From the NCBI RefSeq assembly GCF_003269275.1, contig NZ_QLTS01000004.1, forward strand, positions 1-64,000: a DNA stretch of 64,000 nucleotides. The letters run 5' to 3'. Both the position numbers and the translations under genes were made by a program. The first letter of the stretch is position 1, and the number at the start of each line of letters is the position of its first letter. The stretch is from Phascolarctobacterium faecium DSM 14760. GTDB lineage: Bacteria > Bacillota > Negativicutes > Acidaminococcales > Acidaminococcaceae. The notes under the pieces are model-generated. The model made no database searches, had not been told where the DNA came from, and worked only from the letters and a program-made list of their open reading frames with translations. Shown piece by piece: positions 36,399-44,299 of the stretch.

Positions 36399-37079
36399 GT
36401 GCGTTATGAAATTATGCAGCCGGGCGCTTTTGCCTTTTTAAAGGTACAGCTGGAAGCAGGCGAGAGTATTAAAGCGGAATCTGATGCTATGATGGCGATG
36501 TCAGGTAATATCAAAGTTGAAGGTAAAATGGAGGGCGGGATACTGGGCGGCCTGGCACGTAAATTTTTAAGCGGCGAAAGCTTGTTTTTTCAGCATCTGA
36601 CAGCACAGGGGCAAGCTGGGGAGGCTGTTTTAGCCCCGCCGATACCGGGAGATGTTTCAGCCTATGAGTTGACAGGCAATACCTTATGTATTACTTCTGG
36701 CGGTTTTTTAGCGGCGGAAGAGAGTGTAAAAATAGAGACTAAGATGCAGAATCTGGGTAAAGGTCTTTTTTCCGGCGCCGGGTTATTTGTAGTTAAAGCT
36801 TCAGGTACGGGAACCTTATTCTTCAATTCGTTCGGGGCTATCTATCCGTTAGAACTGCAGGTGGGCGAAGAGATGGTTGTTGATACAGGTCATTTGGTAG
36901 CCTGGGATGCTGATATGAATTATAAGGTAACGAAAGCAAGTTCCGGGATCATGTCCAGCCTGACTTCAGGTGAGATGTTGGTATGTAAGTTTACCGGGCC
37001 GGGAAAAGTTTATACACAAAGCCGTAATCCCGGTAGTTTTGGCTGCTGGGTTGGTGGTATTATTCCGTCACAGGGCTAA
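36399..37079 (+). CDS. AIM24 / TIGR00266 family protein
   Basis: A 226-aa protein of the AIM24 family, with the typical start MQPGAFAFLKVQLEAGESIKAESDAMMAM, a Gly-rich middle (GGILGGLARKFLSGESLFFQHLTA) and a C-terminal TQSRNPGSFGCWVGGIIP. The fold is a double-stranded beta-helix; the bacterial function is unknown. AAGGAGAT lies 8 bases before GTG 36399; a TTG one codon earlier is the alternative. Monocistronic or cotranscribed with the lipoprotein (92-bp gap). Confidence 0.88.
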   Translation: MRYEIMQPGAFAFLKVQLEAGESIKAESDAMMAMSGNIKVEGKMEGGILGGLARKFLSGESLFFQHLTAQGQAGEAVLAPPIPGDVSAYELTGNTLCITSGGFLAAEESVKIETKMQNLGKGLFSGAGLFVVKASGTGTLFFNSFGAIYPLELQVGEEMVVDTGHLVAWDADMNYKVTKASSGIMSSLTSGEMLVCKFTGPGKVYTQSRNPGSFGCWVGGIIPSQG

Positions 37080-37092
37080 TAAAATTACAATC

Positions 37093-37123
37093 AAAGCACA
37101 GACCATTTTGGTCTGTGCTTTTT
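37093..37123 (+). terminator. Terminator of the AIM24 gene
   Basis: AAAGCACAGACC-ATTTT-GGTCTGTGCTTT followed by T-rich sequence. Confidence 0.9.
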
Positions 37124-37230
37124 GCTATGAAAAAACAGAAAACGGCTTGACGATAATTTTCAGAAAACTTATAATAGATACAGAATATATTATTAGATAA
37201 TGATTATTGAAAAATGGAGGTTGAGGAGAA

Positions 37231-38628
37231 ATGGCAAAATATAAATGCAGTGTCTGCGGTTATATTTATGACGAAGAAAAAGAGGGGAAGCCACTGCTTG
37301 ACAGTAAATGCCCGGTCTGTGGAATGACGATGGTATTGATGGAGGAAAACGACAGCGAAGCTGCTGCTTCTACTGCTCTGGAAGCCGCTGCAGCTCCGGA
37401 GGAGCTGGCTTATGATCCGGCATACGCCCGTTGTGACGCCAGTTTCCGTCATATGGACGATATCCATGAAATGGCTGTAACAGGTAAGTCGATCATCGGT
37501 GCTATGGGTACGCCGATGCCGATGCCTGGCTGGGACGATATTCTGCTGCTGGGCAATCAGCTGAATCCGCCGCCGCTCAATGATCATGACGCGGTCGATA
37601 CGACGACTGTGATTGGTAAAAATGCCAAAAAGCCGTTGATTTTGACTAATCCGATTTTTGTTTCACATATGTCTTTCGGAGCTTTGTCAAAAGAGACTAA
37701 AGTGGCTTTAGCCAAGGGCAGCGCTTTAGCAGGTGCGGCGATGTGCAGTGGTGAAGGCGGTATTCTGCCGGAAGAAATGGCAGCGGCGCATAAATATATT
37801 TTTGAATATATCCCCAATTTATACAGTGTGACACGGGAAAATCTGCGTAATGCCGATGCGATCGAGATCAAGATCGGCCAGGGTACGAAGCCAGGTATGG
37901 GAGGGCATCTTCCCGGCAGCAAAGTGACACCGGAAATCGCGGCGATCAGGAATAAACCTTTGGGTGAAGATGTTATCAGCCCGTCCAAGTTTCCTGATAT
38001 CAATATGAAAGAGGATTTGAAAGCATTGGTGACGAGTCTGCGCGAGGAATCTGACGGCAGGCCTATAGGTATCAAGATCGCAGCCGGTAAGCTGGAACGT
38101 GATTTGGAGTTCTGCGTTTTTGCAGAGCCTGATTTTATTACGATCGACGGACGCGGCGGCGCTACAGGCGCCAGCCCGAAGCTGGTTCGTGATGCGACCA
38201 GTGTTCCGACCGTTTATGCTTTGTATCGTGCCCGTAAGTATCTTGATGCTGTGGGAGCTGATGATATTGCGCTGGTGATCACCGGCGGGCTGCGGGTATC
38301 GTCTGATTTCGCCAAGGCTTTGGCTATGGGGGCGGATGCTGTGGCAGTAGCATCGGCTGCTTTGATTGCGGCAGCCTGCCAGCAGTATCGTATCTGTGGT
38401 ACGGGTAAATGTCCTGTAGGTATCGCTACGCAGGATCAGGAGCTGCGCTCCAGATTTAAGATCGAAGCATCGGCGCAGAGGGTAGCAAACTTTTTGAACT
38501 GTTCTCTGGCAGAGCTGAAAACATATGCCCGTATCACTGGTCATAAGAATCTGCATGATTTGAATGCAGGTGATTTGTGTACGATCAATCGTGAGATTTC
38601 TGACTATACCAATATTCCTCATGCCTGA
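37231..38628 (+). CDS. Rubredoxin-like domain fused to FMN-binding glutamate synthase domain
   Basis: A 465-aa redox enzyme. Residues about 1-40 form a rubredoxin-like iron site (CSVCGYIYDEE...CPVCG). After an Ala/Glu-rich linker, residues about 80-460 are the central FMN/Fe-S domain of glutamate synthase (SHMSFGALSKETKVALAKG, GGILPEE, KIGQGTKPGMGGHLPG, TIDGRGGATGASP, ICGTGKCPVGIATQD with the cluster cysteines). There is no glutaminase domain, so it resembles archaeal-type GltB or an uncharacterised oxidoreductase. The rubredoxin part could feed electrons to FMN. AGGTTGAGGAG precedes the ATG. Monocistronic. Confidence 0.88.
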   Translation: MAKYKCSVCGYIYDEEKEGKPLLDSKCPVCGMTMVLMEENDSEAAASTALEAAAAPEELAYDPAYARCDASFRHMDDIHEMAVTGKSIIGAMGTPMPMPGWDDILLLGNQLNPPPLNDHDAVDTTTVIGKNAKKPLILTNPIFVSHMSFGALSKETKVALAKGSALAGAAMCSGEGGILPEEMAAAHKYIFEYIPNLYSVTRENLRNADAIEIKIGQGTKPGMGGHLPGSKVTPEIAAIRNKPLGEDVISPSKFPDINMKEDLKALVTSLREESDGRPIGIKIAAGKLERDLEFCVFAEPDFITIDGRGGATGASPKLVRDATSVPTVYALYRARKYLDAVGADDIALVITGGLRVSSDFAKALAMGADAVAVASAALIAAACQQYRICGTGKCPVGIATQDQELRSRFKIEASAQRVANFLNCSLAELKTYARITGHKNLHDLNAGDLCTINREISDYTNIPHA

Positions 38629-38652
38629 TATTTAAATATGTTGTGGAAGCTT

Positions 38653-38686
38653 CCCCCGTATGCATTGGCATGCGGGGTTTCTTTTT
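38653..38686 (+). terminator. Terminator of the rubredoxin-glutamate synthase gene
   Basis: CCCCGTATGC-ATTG-GCATGCGGGG with one T-G pair, followed by TTTCTTTTT. Confidence 0.8.
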
Positions 38687-38742
38687 GGCATCAATGCTGA
38701 AATTTATAATATGAACTTTTTGCAAACTTTAACTGTAAATGC

Positions 38743-38773
38743 TTGACTTAAAGTTGACTCTAGCCTGTAAAAT
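38743..38773 (+). promoter_or_regulatory. MerR-type promoter of the flavodoxin gene
   Basis: TTGACT (38743-38748) and TAAAAT (38768-38773) are separated by 19 bp, the long spacer typical of MerR-activated promoters. The spacer contains an imperfect dyad (TAAAGTTGACTCTA). The sequence GACTCTAGCCTGTAAAAT closely matches the one before the metallophosphoesterase gene at 43066-43096. Confidence 0.7.
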
Positions 38774-38848
38774 CGAATTAAAGGCAAAGGCGTTATGGTA
38801 AAATACCAAACGCTGCTTTGGGTAAAATAAAAGATGAGGAGGTATAGT

Positions 38849-39460
38849 ATGAAAAAAATTGTTGTGGTGCTGATGTCGATTCTGGCAATGCTGGTGGCGG
38901 CTTGCGGCGGCAGTAATGCCGAAGCTATTTCTACTGATAATGGAGGGAAAATTATGCAGAGTGAAAATAAAACTAACAGCAGTAAGGCTTTGGTCGTGTA
39001 TTATTCGCGGTCAGGTAATACCGAGGCTCTTGCCAGAATGATCGGTAATGAAACAGGTGCGGATATGTTCAGGGTGACTACTGTCACTCCATATCCTGAA
39101 GTATACCGTGAAACAACTGAGCTTGCCAGAGCCGAACGTGATAATAACGCGCGTCCTGCAATTAACGGACGTGTAGAAAATATGGCGGATTACGATGTCG
39201 TTTATATCGGCGTGCCTAACTGGTGGAGCACGATGCCGATGCCGATGTTCACTTTTTTAGAGCAGTATGATTTGTCCGGCAAAATTATCGTGCCGTTCGT
39301 TACTCATGGCGGCGGTGGCGTAGCTAATTGTGTCAGCGATCTAAAGAAAGCTGTTCCCGGAGCTACAGTGCTGGATGCATTGGTAGTCAGCGGCGGCAAC
39401 GCGCAAAATGCCCAGAGCGATGTCAGCGCCTGGCTGAAACGCTTGGGTTTAGTAAAATAA
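38849..39460 (+). CDS. Flavodoxin-fold lipoprotein
   Basis: A 203-aa protein with a lipoprotein signal (lipobox MLVAAC near residues 14-19) and a flavodoxin domain from about residue 50: VVYYSRSGNTEALARMI is the FMN phosphate loop, YIGVPNWWSTMPMP and THGGGG the isoalloxazine loops. It is therefore a membrane-tethered flavodoxin or NAD(P)H:quinone-type reductase outside the cytoplasm. GAGGAGG lies before ATG 38849. The 19-bp-spacer promoter upstream suggests induction by a MerR regulator that is not in the window. Confidence 0.88.
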   Translation: MKKIVVVLMSILAMLVAACGGSNAEAISTDNGGKIMQSENKTNSSKALVVYYSRSGNTEALARMIGNETGADMFRVTTVTPYPEVYRETTELARAERDNNARPAINGRVENMADYDVVYIGVPNWWSTMPMPMFTFLEQYDLSGKIIVPFVTHGGGGVANCVSDLKKAVPGATVLDALVVSGGNAQNAQSDVSAWLKRLGLVK

Positions 39461-39479
39461 AATATCATTTCCTGACAGT

Positions 39480-39516
39480 AAAAAACAGAGAGTGCTTTCC
39501 AGGCGCTCTCTGTTTT
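39480..39516. terminator. Bidirectional terminator
   Basis: AACAGAGAGTGC / GCGCTCTCTGTTTTG between the convergent flavodoxin and LysR genes. Confidence 0.82.
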
Positions 39517-39529
39517 GTTATATCCATAT

Positions 39530-40408
39530 TTAAATATATTCTTTTTTCAGGTATTCTAAAAATTTTTCAGAGGCTTTGGAAAAGGTTTGATATTTTTTCC
39601 AGACAATATCAAGCCCGACTTCAAGTGTTGGTTCTAATGGGCGAAAGAAAAGCGGGCTGTCGTCATATGATTTGATGATTCTGTCGATGCTTAATGCATA
39701 GCCGACCCCTTCTTCTACCATAAGGGAAGCGTTATATAAAAGATTATAGGTAGCGACGATATTCAGATTGTCGTAATTTCCTCCCATCCAGCCGGCTATC
39801 TCATTTTTGACCATGGCCTGGTTGGAAATAATTAGCGGCAGGCCCAGCAAATCATGAGGTTTGATAGTTTTATTTTCAGCTAAAGGGCTGGCTTTGGTCA
39901 TCCATAAACCCCAGATATCAGTGATCGGTAATTTTATAAAATCGTATTTCTTAAGGTCAGCCGGCTCGATAAACAAGCCAAAATCAAGCAGTCCGCTGTC
40001 CAGACGTTCGGAAACGTCTTCGGCTTGGCCGCTGAAGATATGAAAATGTATATGGTCATATTCTTGGCGTATTTTACTGATTATTTTAGCCAGCATCCGC
40101 ATACCTTCAGTTTCTGCACAGCCAATATAAATATCACCTGTAATGTTTTCAGCAGAGGCGTTGATTTCAGCTTTGGTTTTTTCCATTAGAGCAACGATTT
40201 CTTCTGCTCTTTTGCGCAGGATCATACCATCTTCCGTCAGCGTTATTTTGCGGTTCCCGCGGATAAAAAGCTGTTTGCCAAGCTCTGCTTCCAGTTCTTT
40301 GAGCTGCCTTGAAAGCGGTGGCTGTGTCATATGTAAAAATTCTGCTGCACCGCTGATACTTTCTTCGCGGGCTACGGCAAGGAAATACTGCAGGGTTCTG
40401 ATATCCAT
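39530..40408 (-). CDS. LysR-type transcriptional regulator
   Basis: A 292-aa LysR regulator. Residues 1-60 hold the winged HTH (RTLQYFLAVAREESISGAAEFLHMTQPPLSRQLKELEAELG), and about 90-290 the periplasmic-binding-like effector domain (GDIYIGCAETEGMRML). It is divergent from an exported hydrolase gene, and a T-N11-A box lies between them, so regulation of that gene and itself is likely. GGAGGTGA lies 8 bases before the ATG. Confidence 0.93.
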   Translation of the reverse strand: MDIRTLQYFLAVAREESISGAAEFLHMTQPPLSRQLKELEAELGKQLFIRGNRKITLTEDGMILRKRAEEIVALMEKTKAEINASAENITGDIYIGCAETEGMRMLAKIISKIRQEYDHIHFHIFSGQAEDVSERLDSGLLDFGLFIEPADLKKYDFIKLPITDIWGLWMTKASPLAENKTIKPHDLLGLPLIISNQAMVKNEIAGWMGGNYDNLNIVATYNLLYNASLMVEEGVGYALSIDRIIKSYDDSPLFFRPLEPTLEVGLDIVWKKYQTFSKASEKFLEYLKKEYI

Positions 40409-40449
40409 AAAATTTCACCTCCGATATAAGTATTATAATAGTTTTTGAT

Positions 40450-40464
40450 ATACTTTTCAAGTAT
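40450..40464. promoter_or_regulatory. LysR box
   Basis: ATACTT-TTC-AAGTAT is a perfect dyad of the T-N11-A form used by LysR regulators. It lies 42 bp upstream of the lysR start and 154 bp before the divergent hydrolase start. Confidence 0.6.
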
Positions 40465-40617
40465 GGTAAAGTATTTAATATATGTATTTGATATTCTTGG
40501 ATTCTGTTTTTATAATTAAGACAAAGGAGCCGGGTAAGCAGAATTATCATTGAAGCTGAAAGGCTCTGTTTTGAAACTTATTGTAAATGGATCAATGATT
40601 TTAAGGAGTTGAGAAGT

Positions 40618-41688
40618 ATGAAAAAGAAAGTTTTGGCTGACCGTTATTTGAAAATGTTTAAGAGTATCGCTTTAGGGGTGATTTTATCGACGGCTGGTAC
40701 AAGCGCTGTGTTTGCTGCTGACAGGCCTGCTGATGCTGATAATTTTTACAGGAGTGATAAGGTGGAGGTCCAGAAAGTCACTTTTAAAAATCAGTACAAG
40801 ATGAATATTGCCGGTAATTTGTATCTGCCGAAAGATATGGACAAAAGTAAAAAACATGCTGCTATCATAGTAGGGCATCCAATGGGGGCAGTAAAAGAGC
40901 AAAGCGCTGATCTTTACGCTGTTAAGATGGCAGAACGCGGTTTTGTAACTATGTCTGTCGATCTGGCGTTTTGGGGCGGCAGTGACGGCCAGCCACGCAA
41001 TGCCGTTGCGCCTGAGCTTTATGCTGAAACCTTCAGCGCGGCGGTAGATTACCTGGGTACAGGGCCTTTTGCTGATCGAGAAAAGATTGGCGCGATCGGG
41101 ATCTGCGGCAGCGGCAGTTTTGCTATCAGCGCCGCTAAAATCGATCCCCGCCTGAAAGCCGTTGCAACTATTAGTATGTATGATATGGGTGCAGCTAACC
41201 GCAATGGACTTAATCATTCTCTGACGCTTGCACAAAGAAAACAGATCATTGCTGATGCGGCGGAGCAGCGTTATGTGGAATTCCAGGGTGGCGCAACTAA
41301 ATACACAAGCGGGACCGTACATGAGATCACGGAAAAGTCCAATCCTATTGAACGCGAATTCTATGATTTTTACCGTACGCCAAGAGGAGAATTTACTCCT
41401 GCAGGTTCTTCGCCGCTTTTAACGACACATCCGACGCTTTCCAGTAATACTAAATTTATGAATTTTTATCCCTTCAATGATATTGAAACAATTTCTCCGC
41501 GTCCGCTGCTCTTTATTACCGGTGATCAGGCACATTCCAAAGAGTTTAGCGAAGATGCATATAAACGTGCGGCTGAACCGAAAGAACTGTATTATGTTGC
41601 CGGTGCAGGCCACGTAGATCTTTATGACAGGGTAGAGCTTATTCCGTTTGATAAGCTCGAAAGCTTCTTCAAGGCTAATTTAAAATAA
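40618..41688 (+). CDS. Exported alpha/beta hydrolase, dienelactone-hydrolase-like
   Basis: A 356-aa exported hydrolase. A signal peptide ends near SAVFAADRP (about residues 33-36). Landmarks are IIVGHPMGAVKEQ (oxyanion region), the nucleophile elbow GICGSGSFA, an Asp near LLFITGDQAHS and the catalytic His in GAGHVDLYD. The elbow is G-x-C-x-G, so the nucleophile would be Cys, as in dienelactone hydrolases, rather than Ser. AAGGAG precedes ATG 40618. It is divergent from lysR and followed by an MFS exporter gene. Confidence 0.82.
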   Translation: MKKKVLADRYLKMFKSIALGVILSTAGTSAVFAADRPADADNFYRSDKVEVQKVTFKNQYKMNIAGNLYLPKDMDKSKKHAAIIVGHPMGAVKEQSADLYAVKMAERGFVTMSVDLAFWGGSDGQPRNAVAPELYAETFSAAVDYLGTGPFADREKIGAIGICGSGSFAISAAKIDPRLKAVATISMYDMGAANRNGLNHSLTLAQRKQIIADAAEQRYVEFQGGATKYTSGTVHEITEKSNPIEREFYDFYRTPRGEFTPAGSSPLLTTHPTLSSNTKFMNFYPFNDIETISPRPLLFITGDQAHSKEFSEDAYKRAAEPKELYYVAGAGHVDLYDRVELIPFDKLESFFKANLK

Positions 41689-41787
41689 TTTACTGCTGCA
41701 AAAGCTGCAGATCTGATTTGCTGAAAGTTTTGTTTTTGTGGATTCTCGGGATGCTGGGGGTCCACATTTTTGTTAACAGGAGAGGTT

Positions 41788-42969
41788 ATGAAAGAAAAAA
41801 ATAATTTGCTGATCTTTATTTTGACGATAGGTGTTTTTGGTATCATCAATACAGAAATGGGTGTGCTGGGTATTTTGCCGCTTCTGGCAGAAAAATTTAG
41901 TATCAGTATCGCACAGGCCGGTTTGCTGGTCAGTTTGTTTGCTTTGGCAGTGGCTGCAGCCGGGCCGGTGATGCCGCTGCTTTTTGCGGGCATCGACAGG
42001 AAGCGGGTGATGCTTCTGGTATTGAGCATATTTGTTTTGGGCAATCTTATTTCTGTCTTTACTGATAATTTCGCAGTTATGCTGCTGGCAAGAGTTGTGC
42101 CGGCGATTTTCCATCCGGTTTATTGTTCGCTTGCTTTTTCTGTTGCGGCTGCTTCAGTCAGCCCGGAAGCAGCTCCCCGGGCTGTTGCTAAGGTCATTGT
42201 GGGGGTATCGGCCGGGATGGTACTGGGAGTACCGGTCAGCAGCTTTATTGCCGGCAGTTTTTCGTTAACGGCTGCTATGGCGGGTTTTACCGTAGTCAAT
42301 ACAGCGGCGTTGATTGCGACCTGGTTGTATATACCATCGCTGCCTGTGGCAGCAAGGCTTTCGTATGGGCAGCAGCTGCGTGTTTTAAAGAAGCCGGTAT
42401 TATGGTTTTCTATTGCAGCCGTTGTGTTTATGAATGGAGCTGTCTTTGGAGTTTTTGGATATTTTTCAGGCTATCTGACCAATATCACTGCTTTTTCGTG
42501 GAATACGGTAAGCCTGATTTTACTTGTTTATGGTTTGATGAATATCGTCGGTAATTTTATTGCCGGCCGTATGCTTAGTGCAGGCGCGTCTGCCGATAAG
42601 CTGGTCATAATATTTCCGGTCACATTGGGGATTGTCTATGCTGCATTCTTCTGGAGCGGTACCTCGGCGCCGGCTATGGCTTTGATCACGCTGCTTTGGG
42701 GAGTTTTGGGAGGTATGAATGCGAATATCAACCAGTATTGGATTACTACTGCGGCCCCGGAGGCACCTGATTTTGCCAACGGTCTTTTTTTGACTGCCGC
42801 TAATTTGGGGACTGCTTTAGGGTCGGCAGTCTGCGGGATGGTGATTGCACATATGGGAATGCAGTATATGATGTGGGGCGGCATCGTATTTCTTATTTTA
42901 TGTTTGGCAATGATTATCCCCAGGGTATATAGATCATATGAGTATGTTTGCCTGGGAGAAAGCAAATAG
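41788..42969 (+). CDS. MFS transporter, DHA1-type drug/sugar exporter
   Basis: A 393-aa, 12-helix transporter related to AraJ/YdhP/PbuE-type exporters: IGVFGIINTEMGVLGILPLLAEKFSISIAQAGLLVS, the helix 2-3 motif AGIDRKRVMLL, helix 5 motif GVSAGMVLGVPVSS. The substrate is unknown. AGGAGAGGTT before ATG 41788 fixes the start. It lies 99 bp after the hydrolase gene and may share its LysR control. Confidence 0.88.
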   Translation: MKEKNNLLIFILTIGVFGIINTEMGVLGILPLLAEKFSISIAQAGLLVSLFALAVAAAGPVMPLLFAGIDRKRVMLLVLSIFVLGNLISVFTDNFAVMLLARVVPAIFHPVYCSLAFSVAAASVSPEAAPRAVAKVIVGVSAGMVLGVPVSSFIAGSFSLTAAMAGFTVVNTAALIATWLYIPSLPVAARLSYGQQLRVLKKPVLWFSIAAVVFMNGAVFGVFGYFSGYLTNITAFSWNTVSLILLVYGLMNIVGNFIAGRMLSAGASADKLVIIFPVTLGIVYAAFFWSGTSAPAMALITLLWGVLGGMNANINQYWITTAAPEAPDFANGLFLTAANLGTALGSAVCGMVIAHMGMQYMMWGGIVFLILCLAMIIPRVYRSYEYVCLGESK

Positions 42970-43065
42970 TTGTGCTGTAAAAATAAAAAGCCGGCATTCT
43001 TCGCAGGAAAGTTCAAACTTTTTGTAAATTTATCCATTCAGGGACTAAAATAGCAGCTTTACCAC

Positions 43066-43096
43066 TTGACTTGGAGCGGACTTTAACCTGTATAAT
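43066..43096 (+). promoter_or_regulatory. MerR-type promoter of the metallophosphoesterase gene
   Basis: TTGACT (43066-43071) and TATAAT (43091-43096) with a 19-bp spacer. The 3' part GGACTTTAACCTGTATAAT parallels the flavodoxin promoter at 38743-38773, suggesting the same MerR regulator. Confidence 0.68.
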
Positions 43097-43168
43097 AAAG
43101 GCAAGAAGTTTTCCAGGCTATGAATAATATTTAGTATAAAAACTGAGCTTCGGGAGGAGACTGTTCTT

Positions 43169-44257
43169 TTGAGTGTGATTCTGTTTATTTCCTTGATCGA
43201 TTTTGTTTTGAGTTCTTTGGCGTGGGTTTATTACAGTCATGCATTTTCTTTTATGAGGTCGGCGCCGTTTATCGCTTTATATGTGCTGCTGATGCTTAAT
43301 ACTGTTGGCAGCCGTGTTTTGCCTGAAAGTTTGCCATTGCCGCTGTTAAAGCTTTCGGCCTGGCTGAGCGGTTATTGGATCGCGTTTTTGTACTATTCGC
43401 TGCTGTTGATGGTTGTGCATGGTATCGTATATGCAGTTTTGCGTATTTTTTCATTCAAGCTGCCGTTTATGCAGTTTGCCGCTGCGGGCGCAATAGTTCT
43501 GGCAATTTTTGTTGCCTGGGGCAGCTGGCGTGCGTTTAGCCCTGTTGTACGTATGGAAACCGTTGTTGCCGATAAGCTGTCGTCTGATAAGCAGTATAAA
43601 ATAGTGCTTGTCAGCGATATCCATTTGGGACGCGAGCTTGGCTATGATTACAGTAAGGGCTTAGTAGAGCTGGTTAATGCGCAGCAGCCCGATTTAGTAC
43701 TGATTGCCGGTGACATTATGGATGAGCGGCTGCAATATATCATCGAGGAGGATTCACTGGCCCCGTTAAAGGAGCTTCAGGCACCATTAGGGGTATATGG
43801 AGCTTATGGAAACCATGATTATCTTGATCGGCCTGACGAGCTGAGAGCTTTGCTGGCAGGCAATAATATCAGTATACTGACTGATGAGAGTACAGTGGTT
43901 GATGATAAATTGAAAATTACCGGTTTGCATGATTATCGTGTTTCAACAAGTATTGTTCCGTTGCAGGCTCTGAGCGTCGATAACGATAAGTATTATAGTA
44001 TCCTGATCGATCATCAGCCGCGGCGGATGGATGCTGCCGCTGAGGCCGGTTATGATATGTATCTGGCTGGACATACCCATACAGGGCAGATGTTCCCGAA
44101 CAGGCTGGTTACGCAGCGGATGTATAAGCTGGATTATGGTTTGGCCCGGTTTGGTGACCTGACTGCTGTTGTCAGCAATGGCTACGGATTTTGGGGCCCG
44201 CCGGTGCGGACGGAGCTGAAACCGGAAATAGTTGTTATAAATTTACAGGGGAAATAA
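43169..44257 (+). CDS. Membrane-bound calcineurin-like metallophosphoesterase (YkuE-like)
   Basis: A 362-aa protein. Three to four N-terminal helices (about residues 1-125) precede a metallophosphoesterase domain with all metal motifs: LVSDIHLGRE (D-x-H), IAGDIMDE (GD), YGNHDY (GNHD), and AGHTHTGQM (GHTH). YkuE-type enzymes are thought to hydrolyse phosphorylated or UDP-linked lipids; the substrate here is unknown. TTG start at 43169, 8 bases after GGGAGGAGA. The gene lies behind a MerR-type promoter, so it may be stress-induced. Confidence 0.88.
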   Translation: MSVILFISLIDFVLSSLAWVYYSHAFSFMRSAPFIALYVLLMLNTVGSRVLPESLPLPLLKLSAWLSGYWIAFLYYSLLLMVVHGIVYAVLRIFSFKLPFMQFAAAGAIVLAIFVAWGSWRAFSPVVRMETVVADKLSSDKQYKIVLVSDIHLGRELGYDYSKGLVELVNAQQPDLVLIAGDIMDERLQYIIEEDSLAPLKELQAPLGVYGAYGNHDYLDRPDELRALLAGNNISILTDESTVVDDKLKITGLHDYRVSTSIVPLQALSVDNDKYYSILIDHQPRRMDAAAEAGYDMYLAGHTHTGQMFPNRLVTQRMYKLDYGLARFGDLTAVVSNGYGFWGPPVRTELKPEIVVINLQGK

Positions 44258-44260
44258 ATA

Positions 44261-44292
44261 AAAAACCTTCGGCACAGCCGAAGGTTTTTTTG
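44261..44292. terminator. Bidirectional terminator
   Basis: AAAACCTTCGGC-ACA-GCCGAAGGTTTT, A-rich on one side and T-rich on the other, between convergent genes. Confidence 0.9.
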
Positions 44293-44299
44293 TTTGTTT

